Shown in pieces: positions 30,537 to 41,207 of a stretch of 64,000 nucleotides of DNA. The stretch covers positions 2,726,149 to 2,790,148 of the forward strand of contig NZ_JAULBL010000002.1 of the NCBI RefSeq assembly GCF_030512175.1, written 5' to 3'. The notes under the pieces were generated by a model. The model worked only from the letters and a program-made list of their open reading frames with translations. It searched no databases and had not been told where the DNA came from. Both the position numbers and the translations under genes were made by a program. Numbering within the stretch: position 1 is the stretch's first letter; every line of letters begins with the position of its first letter. This stretch comes from Paeniglutamicibacter sulfureus. GTDB lineage: Bacteria > Actinomycetota > Actinomycetes > Actinomycetales > Micrococcaceae.

Positions 30537-30948
30537 TTCGTTGCCCAAGGACAAAGCGGTGAAGGCCACCTGGTCGCAGCGACCGGAAGTCGCGGACGTC
30601 CGTGAGCCGGGCGAGCAGGGACCCACGGGCGTCCAGCCCCTGGCGTCCCTGGCCGAGCTTCCGGTACGCGGGCGCATCGCGCACCGCGGCTACGTAGAAT
30701 CCATCACGATCCTTCCCCTGGCGCAGGCCCCGGCCTTCTCCGCGACGGTCGTTGACCACCCGGCGCCGCCCGGTGGCCGCCGAAGCGCGGTGCCGCACCT
30801 GCGGCTGGTGTTCCTGGGCCAGCGCCGGGTACCGGGACTCGTGGCAGGCTCCCGGATCAAATACGAAGGCATGGTTGCACCGCTTGATTCGGTGCCCACG
30901 GTCTTCAACCCCCGCTACGAGATCCTGCCCGAGCGCAGCTCCCGCTAG
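30508..30948 (+). CDS. OB-fold nucleic-acid-binding protein
   Basis: A small protein (146 residues from GTG 30508, or 135 from TTG 30541) with a single predicted OB-fold over the last 90 residues ('VRGRIAHRGYVESITI', 'LRLVFLGQRRVPGLVAGSRIKYEG'). It lies in the conserved dut-DUF3710-OB-DUF3159 cluster. The start is uncertain because neither candidate has a good ribosome site; the GTG overlaps the DUF3710 gene by 29 nt and the TTG lies just after its stop. Function unknown; RNA or DNA binding is inferred from the fold only. Confidence 0.65.
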   Translation: MARKSPRSADSLPKDKAVKATWSQRPEVADVREPGEQGPTGVQPLASLAELPVRGRIAHRGYVESITILPLAQAPAFSATVVDHPAPPGGRRSAVPHLRLVFLGQRRVPGLVAGSRIKYEGMVAPLDSVPTVFNPRYEILPERSSR

Positions 30949-31003
30949 CGGTGCGCACCGCCCCCCATTCACCCTCGAGTCTTCCCAAGGACAACGGACC
31001 GCC

Positions 31004-31729
31004 ATGAGCGAGCACAACGAACAGCAGCCCCAGCCCGAGGACGATGCGCCCGGTGCCGAGGACATGGCCCGGCGAATCGGCGCCAATTCCGGCATCGAAC
31101 GCCGCGAGGACGGGCAGATCGACGTGCTCAAGACCATTGGCGGGGTGCGCGGACTCGTCGAGTCGTTGCTGCCGGGACTGGTTTTCCTGGTCATCTTCAC
31201 CCTGTGGCAGCAGCTGAACACCGCGCTGATTGCCTCGGTGACCGTGGCCCTGGTGTTCACCGTGGTGCGCCTGGTGCGCCGCGGCTCCCTCACCCAGGCG
31301 CTGACCGGCCTGGCGGGCGTGGCCATCTGCGCCATCTTCTCCAGGGTCACCGGGGAGGCCAAGGACTACTACGTCCCCGGCTTCTACACGAACCTCGCCT
31401 ACGGGGCGGCGTTGGTCATTTCGATCATGGTCCGCTGGCCCCTGATGGGCGTGATCTTCGGATTCATCCGCTCGGAACAAACGCATTGGCGGGAAAACAA
31501 GCTGCGCGCCAGGCAATACGCCTGGGCGACCTGGATCGTGGTGGCGGTATTTGCCGCGCGTTTGGCCGTCCAATTCCCGCTGTACCTGGCCGACAACGTC
31601 CCGGCCCTGGGCGCGGCGCGCCTGGCCATGGGTGTGCCGCTCTATGCTGCGGCGCTGTGGGTTGCCTGGATGATCTCGCGGCCGCAGAAGGCGCCGGCCG
31701 GCCAACCGACACCGGACACCATCGCCTAG
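31004..31729 (+). CDS. DUF3159 family membrane protein
   Basis: A 241-residue protein: about 40 residues of acidic N-terminus, then five or six transmembrane helices starting near residue 55 ('LLPGLVFLVIFTLW'). It is a DUF3159 member, the actinobacterial family found between dut and the ceo/trk potassium genes. Function unknown. ATG with AAGGA 12 nt upstream. A strong hairpin follows the gene. Confidence 0.82.
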   Translation: MSEHNEQQPQPEDDAPGAEDMARRIGANSGIERREDGQIDVLKTIGGVRGLVESLLPGLVFLVIFTLWQQLNTALIASVTVALVFTVVRLVRRGSLTQALTGLAGVAICAIFSRVTGEAKDYYVPGFYTNLAYGAALVISIMVRWPLMGVIFGFIRSEQTHWRENKLRARQYAWATWIVVAVFAARLAVQFPLYLADNVPALGAARLAMGVPLYAAALWVAWMISRPQKAPAGQPTPDTIA

Positions 31730-31785
31730 CCTGGCGGGCCCCGGCTACGCGATTCGCACGCAGTCCAGTGCACCTGGCGTCCATG

Positions 31786-31810
31786 CCGGGACGGCGCTGG
31801 GCCGTCCCGG
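31786..31810. terminator. bidirectional hairpin, DUF3159 / ceoC
   Basis: CCGGGACGGC-gctgg-GCCGTCCCGG, a 10-bp perfect stem with a 5-nt loop between convergent genes; no clear T-tract. Confidence 0.55.
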
Positions 31811-31845
31811 GGAGTGGACCGCGGTTGGCGGGGTTCGCGCCGAGG

Positions 31846-32514
31846 CTATTGCTCGCCGGTGGTGCGCAGCACGGTGCGCAACTCGTCCTCAGCCACAATC
31901 GTGGTCACGAAGAACAACTCGTCCCCGCCCTCGATGACATCATCCTGGCTGGGCGCCAGCGGGATGTCATCGCGCAGGATCGCCACCACCGTGGCCTCGT
32001 TGGGCCACGCCACCGAGCCCAGGGTGCGCCCGATCAGCGCCGAATCGTGCGGGACGGTGAACTCCACCATCGAAACCACGCCCGATTGCAGGGTCATCAG
32101 GCGCACCAGGTCGCCGATCTCCACCGCCTCCTCGACCAGGGCCGTCATCAGCCGCGGGGTGCTCACCGCGACGTCGACGCCCCAGGCGTCGTCGAACATC
32201 CAGTCGTTCTTCGGGTTGTTCACCCGGCCGACGGTGCGTCCGACGCCGAATTCGCTCTTGGCCAGCAGCGATACGACCAGGTTCACCTTGTCGTCTCCCG
32301 TGGCCGAGACAACCACGTCGACTTCTTCGAGCTTGGCTTCCTTGAGCACAGAGAGTTCGCAGGCGTCGCCGAAGAGCCAGCGGGCGCCCTGCACCCCGGC
32401 CCGCGAAACCACCTCGGGCTTCTCGTCGATGAGCAGCACCTCGTGCCCGTGGCTGATCAATTCCTTGGCAATGGAGCTGCCCACGGACCCTGCTCCGGCA
32501 ATCATGACCTTCAT
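31846..32514 (-). CDS. ceoC: TrkA-family potassium channel/transport regulatory protein (CeoC)
   Basis: A 222-residue cytoplasmic RCK protein. The N-terminal Rossmann domain ('MKVMIAGAGSVGSSIA', GxGxxG) binds NAD(H) or ATP/ADP and is followed by an acidic residue at the end of strand 2 ('VLLIDEKPE'). The C-terminal RCK_C domain spans about 140-222. Its start overlaps the stop of ceoB by one base (TAATG), so the two form a coupled pair, as in M. tuberculosis. Likely gates a potassium transporter, possibly the divergent KimA-like permease. Confidence 0.88.
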   Translation of the reverse strand: MKVMIAGAGSVGSSIAKELISHGHEVLLIDEKPEVVSRAGVQGARWLFGDACELSVLKEAKLEEVDVVVSATGDDKVNLVVSLLAKSEFGVGRTVGRVNNPKNDWMFDDAWGVDVAVSTPRLMTALVEEAVEIGDLVRLMTLQSGVVSMVEFTVPHDSALIGRTLGSVAWPNEATVVAILRDDIPLAPSQDDVIEGGDELFFVTTIVAEDELRTVLRTTGEQ

Positions 32515-33197
32515 TACGTGTTTTGCTCCGTGATTGGTTTGGGGGCGACCGAGAGGACCTTCTCGATGTCCTTGTCGGCGTGGACGGGCATCATCGCGTG
32601 CACGATGTCGCCCTGCTGCAGCCGCATGCCGGGAACCGGCAGCACGCCCTCGCCAAAGCGCGAGAGGTAGGCGATGCGGATCGGGGCGGCGGCCTCGAGC
32701 TCCTCGAGCCCGTAACCGTACCAGCCCTCGTGGATGTTCACCTCGCCGAGGATCAACCGGCCGGAGGCCTCGCGGAAGTCGCCGTGAAGCGAATGTTCGG
32801 GCAGGATCCGGCGCAAGACCTGGTCAGAGCTCCAGCGCACCGCAGCCACCGTGGGGATGCCAAGGCGCTGGTAGATCTCCGCCCGCCCCGGGTCGTAGAT
32901 GCGGGCCACCACGTGCGGGACGTGATAGGTCTCGCGGGCCACCCGGGTGGCCAGGATATTGGAGTTGTCGCCGCTGGAGACCGCGGCAAAGGCGTAGGCC
33001 TCCGCGATCTTCGCCCGTTCCAGGGTTTCGCGGTCGAATCCGACGCCGGAGACCTTGAGTCCGGAGAAGCTGCGGCGCAGGCGGCGGAATGCGCGGTCGT
33101 CCTGGTCGATGATCGCCACCGAGTGCCCGGCGTCGTCAAGCGTGTGGGCCAGGGTCACGCCCACCCGTCCGCAACCCATGATGACGAAGTGCGCCAT
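32514..33197 (-). CDS. ceoB: TrkA-family potassium uptake regulatory protein (CeoB)
   Basis: A 227-residue RCK protein with an N-terminal nucleotide-binding domain ('HFVIMGCGRVGVTLA', then 'VAIIDQDDRAF') and a C-terminal RCK_C domain from about residue 140. First gene of the ceoB-ceoC pair. It is transcribed divergently from a KimA-like permease 159 bp away. RCK proteins sense NADH, ATP/ADP or c-di-AMP and control potassium channels; which ligand applies here is not visible. Confidence 0.88.
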   Translation of the reverse strand: MAHFVIMGCGRVGVTLAHTLDDAGHSVAIIDQDDRAFRRLRRSFSGLKVSGVGFDRETLERAKIAEAYAFAAVSSGDNSNILATRVARETYHVPHVVARIYDPGRAEIYQRLGIPTVAAVRWSSDQVLRRILPEHSLHGDFREASGRLILGEVNIHEGWYGYGLEELEAAAPIRIAYLSRFGEGVLPVPGMRLQQGDIVHAMMPVHADKDIEKVLSVAPKPITEQNT

Positions 33198-33320
33198 GAT
33201 CCATCCTTCTTGTTCCCGCCGAGGTGCCTGCGGTCCTCCGTGGCACGGTTCATTCCCCAGTGTTTCACGGTTAGGGCCCCCGATGCGGGATTCTTCACGT
33301 CGCCCGCGACGGTGTGGTGT

Positions 33321-33350
33321 ATGACAGGTGCGGGCAAAGGGGGCTAGCTT
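33321..33350 (+). promoter_or_regulatory. promoter of the KimA-like permease gene, leaderless
   Basis: ATGACA (33321-33326) and TAGCTT (33345-33350) with an 18-bp spacer. The -10 begins 12 bases before the GTG start at 33357, so the mRNA probably starts at the GTG and has no room for a riboswitch. Confidence 0.5.
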
Positions 33351-33356
33351 TGGATC

Positions 33357-35405
33357 GTGCTTTCATTCCTTGACGCGTTGAAACGGATCCTGGTGGGGCG
33401 CCCCTTCAGGACCGAGCGCCTGAAGGAGGCCCCGCTGCGCAAGCGCCTTGCGCTGCCCATCTTTTCGGCCTCTGCTCTCTCCTCAATTGCCTATGCACCT
33501 GACGAGGTGATCCTCACCCTCGCGCTGGCGGGGCTGGGAGCCATGGCTTTCTCGCCCTCGGTGGGTCTTGCCGTCATGGTCGTGATGCTTGTCATCATCG
33601 CCTCCTACCGCCAGTCCGTGAAGGCCTACCCCTCGGGCGGCGGCGACTACGAGATCGCCTCGGTGAACCTGGGCCCACGGGCCGGGACCACGGTGGCAGC
33701 TGCCCTCCTGGTCGACTTCGTGCTCACCGTGGCGGTGTCCATTTCCTCCGCCTCGCACTACGTCATCGCCGCATTCCCGGCGTTGGACGGAAGCCAGGCA
33801 TGGTTCGCCACCGCCGGGGTCGTGGTGCTGACGGTGCTGAACCTGCGCGGGCGGGGCCGGTCCAAGATGGGCACCGCTGCACCCGTTTACTTGTTCATCG
33901 GCGTGGTCCTCGTGATGCTCGCAGCCGGCGGGATCCTTGCTGCCACCGGCACGCTGGGGACCGCCCCCAGTGCCGGCTTCGAGGTGGTTCCCGACCCCGA
34001 CTATCCGCACGGGCTCACCGGCCTGGCCGGGGTGCTGCTGGTGCTGCGCGCGTTCTCCACGGGATCCGCCGCGCTCACCGGGGTCGAGGTCCCGATCTCC
34101 AACGTCCACAAGCTTGCGGCCCCCAAGGCCCGCAATTCGGCTGCGGTGTTGCTGCTGCTGGGCCTATTCGCCGGCGCATTGACCCTGGGGACCATGTACC
34201 TGGCGCGGGCAGTGCAGGTCCGCGTGGTGGAGGATCCCGCCACCGGCCTGCGCCTGGACGGCGGTCCGATCCCTGCCGACTACATCCAGCATCCGGTCCT
34301 CGGCCAAGTGGCGGAGGCCATCTTCGGCGGCGCGTCCATCGGCTTCTACCTGGTGCTGGCGGTGACGGTTGCGGTGCTGCTGATAGCCGCGCACACGGCC
34401 TTCAATTCCTTCCCCAACCTGGCCTCGCACCTGGCCACCGACGGCTACCTGCCGCGCCAGCTGCGCACCCGCGGGGACAGGCTCGGCTTCTCCAACGGCA
34501 TCCTGGCCCTGGCCATCGCCGCCATCGCGTTGATCTGGGTGTTCGACGCCCACGTTCCGACCTTGATCCAGCTCTACGTGGTGGGCGTCTTCGTGTCCTT
34601 CACGCTGAGCCAGCTCGGCATGATCCGGCACTGGGGCCGCGAACTGGCCCAGACCCCGGACAAGCGCGTGCGCGCCCGCATCCACCGCTCCAGGCTGCTG
34701 AACCTCGCGGGCTTCGCGCTCACCGCCGCTGTGCTGCTCATCGTGCTGGGCACCCGGCTGGTTCACGGCGCCTGGCTGGCGGTGCTGGGCATCGCCGTGC
34801 TGTTCGCGATGATGGATTCGCTGCACCGCCACTACGTGCAGGTGGACAGGGAACTTGCCATTGGCGAGGACGAATCGGCCACCGCCCTGCCTGCCCGCGT
34901 GCACGCACTGGTGCTGGTCTCCACGCTGCGCAAGCCGGTGCTGCGTGCGGTGGCCTTCGCCCGCGCCGCGCGTCCCTCGAAACTCGATGCCATCGTGGTG
35001 GACGCCGACTCGGAGCGCACCGAGGCGACGCTGGCCCGGTGGGAGGCCCTGGGCATCCCGGTGCCGATCACGGTGCTTGCCTCCCCGTACCGGGAAATCG
35101 CCCCGCCACTGATTGAGCACATCCGCTCGATCAAGCGCGATTCACCGCGCGACCTGATCGTCGTCTACATCCCCGAATACGTGGTGGGCCGCTGGTGGGA
35201 GCAACTGGTGCACAACCAGACCGCCATGCGCATCAAGAACCGCCTGCATTACGAGCCCGGGGTCGTGGTGGCCTCGGTGCCGTGGCGCCTGGCCTCCTCC
35301 GACGCCTCCATGGACCTGGGCCCCACCGAGGAAGCCTCGGCAGGCGCCAAGCCCATGCCGCATCCAGCGGCACCCCAGATCTCCAATCCGAAAGACAAGC
35401 CATGA
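33357..35405 (+). CDS. KimA-like APC-superfamily potassium permease
   Basis: A 682-residue membrane protein: about 12 transmembrane helices (residues 30-480) and a C-terminal UspA-like cytoplasmic domain (about 510-660). The opening 'ALKRILVGRP', the 'SASALSSIAYAPDEVI' stretch, 'YPSGGGDYEIASVNLG' and 'LLVDFVLTVAVSIS' closely match the B. subtilis KimA (YdaO) high-affinity K+/H+ symporter as I recall it. Divergence from ceoB/ceoC supports a potassium role. Usually annotated only as an APC amino-acid permease, so function is inferred. The GTG start has no ribosome site and lies 12 bases after a -10. The stop overlaps the next gene by 4 nt. Confidence 0.8.
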   Translation: MLSFLDALKRILVGRPFRTERLKEAPLRKRLALPIFSASALSSIAYAPDEVILTLALAGLGAMAFSPSVGLAVMVVMLVIIASYRQSVKAYPSGGGDYEIASVNLGPRAGTTVAAALLVDFVLTVAVSISSASHYVIAAFPALDGSQAWFATAGVVVLTVLNLRGRGRSKMGTAAPVYLFIGVVLVMLAAGGILAATGTLGTAPSAGFEVVPDPDYPHGLTGLAGVLLVLRAFSTGSAALTGVEVPISNVHKLAAPKARNSAAVLLLLGLFAGALTLGTMYLARAVQVRVVEDPATGLRLDGGPIPADYIQHPVLGQVAEAIFGGASIGFYLVLAVTVAVLLIAAHTAFNSFPNLASHLATDGYLPRQLRTRGDRLGFSNGILALAIAAIALIWVFDAHVPTLIQLYVVGVFVSFTLSQLGMIRHWGRELAQTPDKRVRARIHRSRLLNLAGFALTAAVLLIVLGTRLVHGAWLAVLGIAVLFAMMDSLHRHYVQVDRELAIGEDESATALPARVHALVLVSTLRKPVLRAVAFARAARPSKLDAIVVDADSERTEATLARWEALGIPVPITVLASPYREIAPPLIEHIRSIKRDSPRDLIVVYIPEYVVGRWWEQLVHNQTAMRIKNRLHYEPGVVVASVPWRLASSDASMDLGPTEEASAGAKPMPHPAAPQISNPKDKP

Positions 35406-36754
35406 GCACGCACGAAAACATCCTGAAGGTGCGCCTCGACGCACCGGCCCACGGCGGCCACACTGTCGCCCGACACGAGGGCCGGGTGATCTTCGTGCGC
35501 CACGGCATTCCCGGCGAACTGGTTTCGGTCGCCGTGCGCGATGACGGCGAAAAGGCCCGCTTCTGGCGCGGCGACGTCGTCGAGGTCCACGAGGCCTCCG
35601 CGGACCGGGTACCGCATTTCTGGACCCAGGCCGACTCCCTGCACGCGGCCCCGCGCGGCGTCCTGCCGGTGGGCGGCGCGGAATTCGGGCATATCGCACT
35701 GGACGCCCAGCGCCGGATCAAGGGCCAGATCTTCGTCGAGCAAATGCAGCGACTGGGCGGCATCGACGTGGCCGAACACGGCTTCACCGCGGTGCGCGCG
35801 CCCGAGGGGGAATCCGCCGACGGGCTGGGCTGGCGCACGCGCACGGCCTTCGCAGTGGACGCCAAGGGCCGCCTGGCCATGAGCGCCTTCCGCTCCAACG
35901 ACCTGGTGCCGGTCAAGGAAATGCCGCTGGCACACCCGAAGATCAACGAGCTGGCGCTCTGGGAGCTGCCGCTGGCAGGCATCAGCCGCATCGAGGTTGC
36001 CGTCGGATCCGGCGACGATGGCGGGGTTCTGGTGCTCTTCATCGAGGACGGAACCGTAGCCGGGGCAGCGGGCCGCGCGGCCAAGCGCCTGCCCGAGGGG
36101 ACCAGCGCCGCGGCACTGACCCAGGTCGGAGGATCGGCTGCCGACGGGCGCGGTGCCCTGCAGCGCTTGCGCGGGCGGACGTGGCTTTCCGAATCGGTGG
36201 CGGGCCACGACTACCGCATCACCGGCGAAGGTTTCTGGCAGATCCACCGGTTGGCCCCCGCCACCCTGGTGGAGCGCGTGATGAGCCAGTTGGCGCCGGG
36301 CTACGGGACGCGCATCGCGGACCTCTACGCCGGGGCAGGTCTCTTCAGCGCACCGCTGGCCAAGGCCGTGGGCGACGACGGCATGCTGCTGTCCATTGAG
36401 GGAGCCCCGGGAACCAGCAAGGACGCCCTGAAGAACCTGCGTGAATTCCCCCAGGCGATCATTTCCCAGGGGCGCGTTGAAAAGACCTTGTCCAGGGAAT
36501 TGAATACGCGCAAGGCCAAGCTGGATTCGATTGTGCTCGATCCGCCGCGCACCGGTGCCGGCAAGACCGCCGTTTCCGCGATGGTGCGTTCGGGTGCCAA
36601 GAAGATTTCCTACGTTTCGTGCGATCCTGCATCGTTTGCCCGTGACACTGCGGATCTCCTGGCTTCGGGGTTCCGCTTGGAAGAGGTTGATGTCATTGAC
36701 CTTTATCCGCACACTCACCACATGGAAACCGTGGGACTGTTTGTCCGCCACTAG
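35402..36754 (+). CDS. class I SAM-dependent RNA methyltransferase with TRAM domain (TrmA/RlmD-like)
   Basis: A 450-residue RNA uracil-C5-methyltransferase-family enzyme. An N-terminal TRAM/OB domain (residues 1-65) precedes the Rossmann methyltransferase domain with SAM motif 'ADLYAGAGLFSAPLA' (near 305), 'LDPPRTGAG' (near 380) and the catalytic Cys in 'SYVSCDPASFARD' (near 405). The fourth Fe-S Cys set of RumA is not evident. Target (tRNA U54 or 23S rRNA) cannot be decided. ATG overlaps the permease stop (ATGA), so it is translationally coupled; the same order is found in mycobacteria. Confidence 0.88.
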   Translation: MSTHENILKVRLDAPAHGGHTVARHEGRVIFVRHGIPGELVSVAVRDDGEKARFWRGDVVEVHEASADRVPHFWTQADSLHAAPRGVLPVGGAEFGHIALDAQRRIKGQIFVEQMQRLGGIDVAEHGFTAVRAPEGESADGLGWRTRTAFAVDAKGRLAMSAFRSNDLVPVKEMPLAHPKINELALWELPLAGISRIEVAVGSGDDGGVLVLFIEDGTVAGAAGRAAKRLPEGTSAAALTQVGGSAADGRGALQRLRGRTWLSESVAGHDYRITGEGFWQIHRLAPATLVERVMSQLAPGYGTRIADLYAGAGLFSAPLAKAVGDDGMLLSIEGAPGTSKDALKNLREFPQAIISQGRVEKTLSRELNTRKAKLDSIVLDPPRTGAGKTAVSAMVRSGAKKISYVSCDPASFARDTADLLASGFRLEEVDVIDLYPHTHHMETVGLFVRH

Positions 36755-36819
36755 GCGTTGATATGACTCCGTCCGGCCCGAAAATGTCGGGATGGCGGGG
36801 TTTCAAGGGTGGCGGGGGA

Positions 36820-36825
36820 TAGACT
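36820..36825 (+). promoter_or_regulatory. probable -10 of acnA
   Basis: TAGACT at 36820-36825, in the only stretch of relaxed GC between the methyltransferase and acnA. No good -35 at 17 bp. It would give a leader of about 100 nt holding the dyad at 36863-36882. Confidence 0.35.
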
Positions 36826-36862
36826 GTTTATAGCTCTGCCGCTAATAAAACACAGGTAAACT

Positions 36863-36882
36863 CAGTTAGGATCGCCTAACTG
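36863..36882. promoter_or_regulatory. dyad operator candidate in the acnA leader
   Basis: CAGTTAGG-ATCG-CCTAACTG: a perfect 8-bp inverted repeat with 4-bp spacer, 53 bp before the acnA start and downstream of the likely -10. The outer CAG/CTG recalls the AcnR operator of corynebacteria, and TTAGG/CCTAA recalls iron-regulator half-sites, but it matches neither consensus fully. Confidence 0.45.
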
Positions 36883-36934
36883 GATTTCCTTGTGGGCGTG
36901 CAACGAAGATGTAATTCCGGCGAGAGGAGTCCCC

Positions 36935-39640
<2,706 letters not shown>

Positions 39641-39664
39641 TCTAGTTAGCGAAGATACACGCTC

Positions 39665-39710
39665 GCAAGGGCGGGCCGACCCGGAGAAGTCCGGGTCGGC
39701 CCGCCCTTGC
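39665..39710 (+). terminator. terminator of acnA
   Basis: A 21-bp perfect stem (GCAAGGGCGGGCCGACCCGGA with its complement) around a GAAG loop, 25 bp after the stop; followed by GGCGTTAATG, so only a weak T-tract. Confidence 0.8.
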
Positions 39711-39930
39711 GGCGTTAATGCAGCGGGGTTGGATTTTCGAGACGCACGCCCGGGGGATGCGGCCGATGGAAGAATTCGTCCTGGGGCTGGCTAGCGTGTG
39801 AATGCCATGCAGAATTCGTCTGTATCGGGACACCGCGACGAGCTGCTGTGGCATATCCATGGCAACCAATCTGGTTTTGGGCTTTACTGGTTCTACACCC
39901 ATTGTTGCCATTGGAACGAGGTCGAAAATC

Positions 39931-40467
39931 ATGGATTCAGGCCAACTGGTGTGGACCATCGTCATAATCGTTGTCGTACTGGTAGTCCTTGGACTAGTGC
40001 TCTTCTTTGGCCAACGACGTAAGAAGGAAAAGGACCACGAGCGGGCGGAAACCCTCCGCCAGTCGGCGGCCGAGGAGCAGCTCAAAGCCCGGGAGAGCGA
40101 AGCGAAGTCTGCCAGGGCTGCAGCGGACGCGAAGCAGGCCCAGGTTGACGCCGAACGCCTCCAGAAAGAAGCCCGCAACCAGAATGCCGAAGCCCAGTCA
40201 GCACGGACCAATGCACAGGAGCAGGCCAACAAGGCCAGGGCGCTTGATCCGAACGCCGAAGCCAGGGGCACCCGGGAGGATGACGCGTCCGAGGCCGGAC
40301 GGGAACCGCTTAGAACGAACGCCGAAACCAGGGGTACCCGGGATGGTGATGCCTCCGAGGCCGGACGGGAACCGCTTAGAGATCCCGATCAGCCGACGCA
40401 GTCAAATCCCTCCGGCGGAACCGAAAACGGTGGGCGCCATCGGGGCGAGGGTGTCACCGGGCACTGA
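39931..40467 (+). CDS. membrane-anchored coiled-coil protein of unknown function
   Basis: A 178-residue protein with one N-terminal transmembrane helix ('VWTIVIIVVVLVVLGLVLFF', residues 6-25), a basic stop-transfer (RRKKEK) and a long charged coiled coil (about 30-105, rich in Ala/Glu/Gln/Lys/Arg). A disordered tail contains two copies of a 22-residue repeat ending 'EAGREPLR'. The start ATG has GAGG nine bases upstream. The helix-plus-coil plan resembles many uncharacterised Arthrobacter stress or envelope proteins; no function is claimed. Confidence 0.75.
   Translation: MDSGQLVWTIVIIVVVLVVLGLVLFFGQRRKKEKDHERAETLRQSAAEEQLKARESEAKSARAAADAKQAQVDAERLQKEARNQNAEAQSARTNAQEQANKARALDPNAEARGTREDDASEAGREPLRTNAETRGTRDGDASEAGREPLRDPDQPTQSNPSGGTENGGRHRGEGVTGH
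40252..40383 (+). repeat. 66-bp tandem duplication within a coding region
   Basis: Copies at 40252-40317 and 40318-40383 encode 22-residue units beginning NAEARGTR and NAETRGTR. They differ at a handful of positions, and the last 25 bases before the final codon are identical. In frame, so copy number can change without breaking the gene. Confidence 0.9.
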
Positions 40468-40574
40468 CACGGCAGCCGGCTCCGCCCTGCATGCGTGACA
40501 AGACGTTGGTCTGTGACAAAGCGTGCAGGCGGGAACACCGATGCGGCGCCGGTGGTCATCCGGGCTACAGGGGA

Positions 40575-41003
40575 TTAACCTGAAGTCGTTCCGAGATCAT
40601 CGTTCAACATCGCAACCCGTGCTGCGATGTCATCACGCAGGAATTCCATGCGCTCGCGCTCGGTGCTCAGCTCCGCGGGCGCTTCGGCGGGAACCCAGCG
40701 CTCCATCGCGACCCCCTCGAGGACGGGGACCTGTGCCTCGCCCACGATGACGACCCGGTCCGCGGCACGCAGCACTTCCTCGGTCAATGCGGTCGGCACC
40801 TCTGCGCGCATGTCGGCGCCGACTTCTTCCACCACGGAGGCGGCCAGTTCATTGATGTGGTGGGCCGGAATGAGTCCGGCTGATTTCACCGCAATGGAAT
40901 CTCCTGCGGCCTGGCGCAGTAGCGCCGCGGCGATTTGCGACTTCCCGCCATTGGTGTTGCAGACGAAGAGTACCGAGGGGGTCTGGGGGCTCGAAGTGCT
41001 CAT
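40575..41003 (-). CDS. mycothiol-type arsenate reductase (low-molecular-weight phosphatase fold)
   Basis: A 142-residue protein of the LMW-phosphatase/ArsC fold. The P-loop reads C-N-T-N-G-G-K-S (from residue 14), with Lys where tyrosine phosphatases have Arg. As I recall, this GGKS form is typical of corynebacterial ArsC1/ArsC2, which couple to mycothiol and mycoredoxin. 'ERMEFLRDDIAARV' near the C-terminus also matches that group. Likely reduces arsenate to arsenite via a mycothiol adduct. No efflux pump or ArsR lies nearby. The start is the ATG (MSTSS) just before the conserved strand; a longer frame to 41273 is spurious. Confidence 0.72.
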   Translation of the reverse strand: MSTSSPQTPSVLFVCNTNGGKSQIAAALLRQAAGDSIAVKSAGLIPAHHINELAASVVEEVGADMRAEVPTALTEEVLRAADRVVIVGEAQVPVLEGVAMERWVPAEAPAELSTERERMEFLRDDIAARVAMLNDDLGTTSG

Positions 41004-41207
41004 GGGGCTGTGGATCCTAGGGCTTGGCGGGGGATGACGTAGGGCAGGGTTTGCCCGCAACTTGATCCTACGCAAGGGTGGCTTCCTTGATCCAGCGCCT
41101 GCCGATGGTGGGACGGGACACTGTGGCGTGCACCGCCATGGTGCCCGGCGGCAAGGGACGAGCGGTAAGATTGAACGGGTATTTGCCACTGCGAAAGGAC
41201 TGCCTCC

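Noticed and set aside
40575-41003. Lys in place of the P-loop Arg in the arsenate reductase as a novelty
   Set aside because: The C-N-T-N-G-G-K-S form appears to be the normal state in corynebacterial mycothiol-type ArsC proteins, so it identifies the subgroup rather than being unusual.
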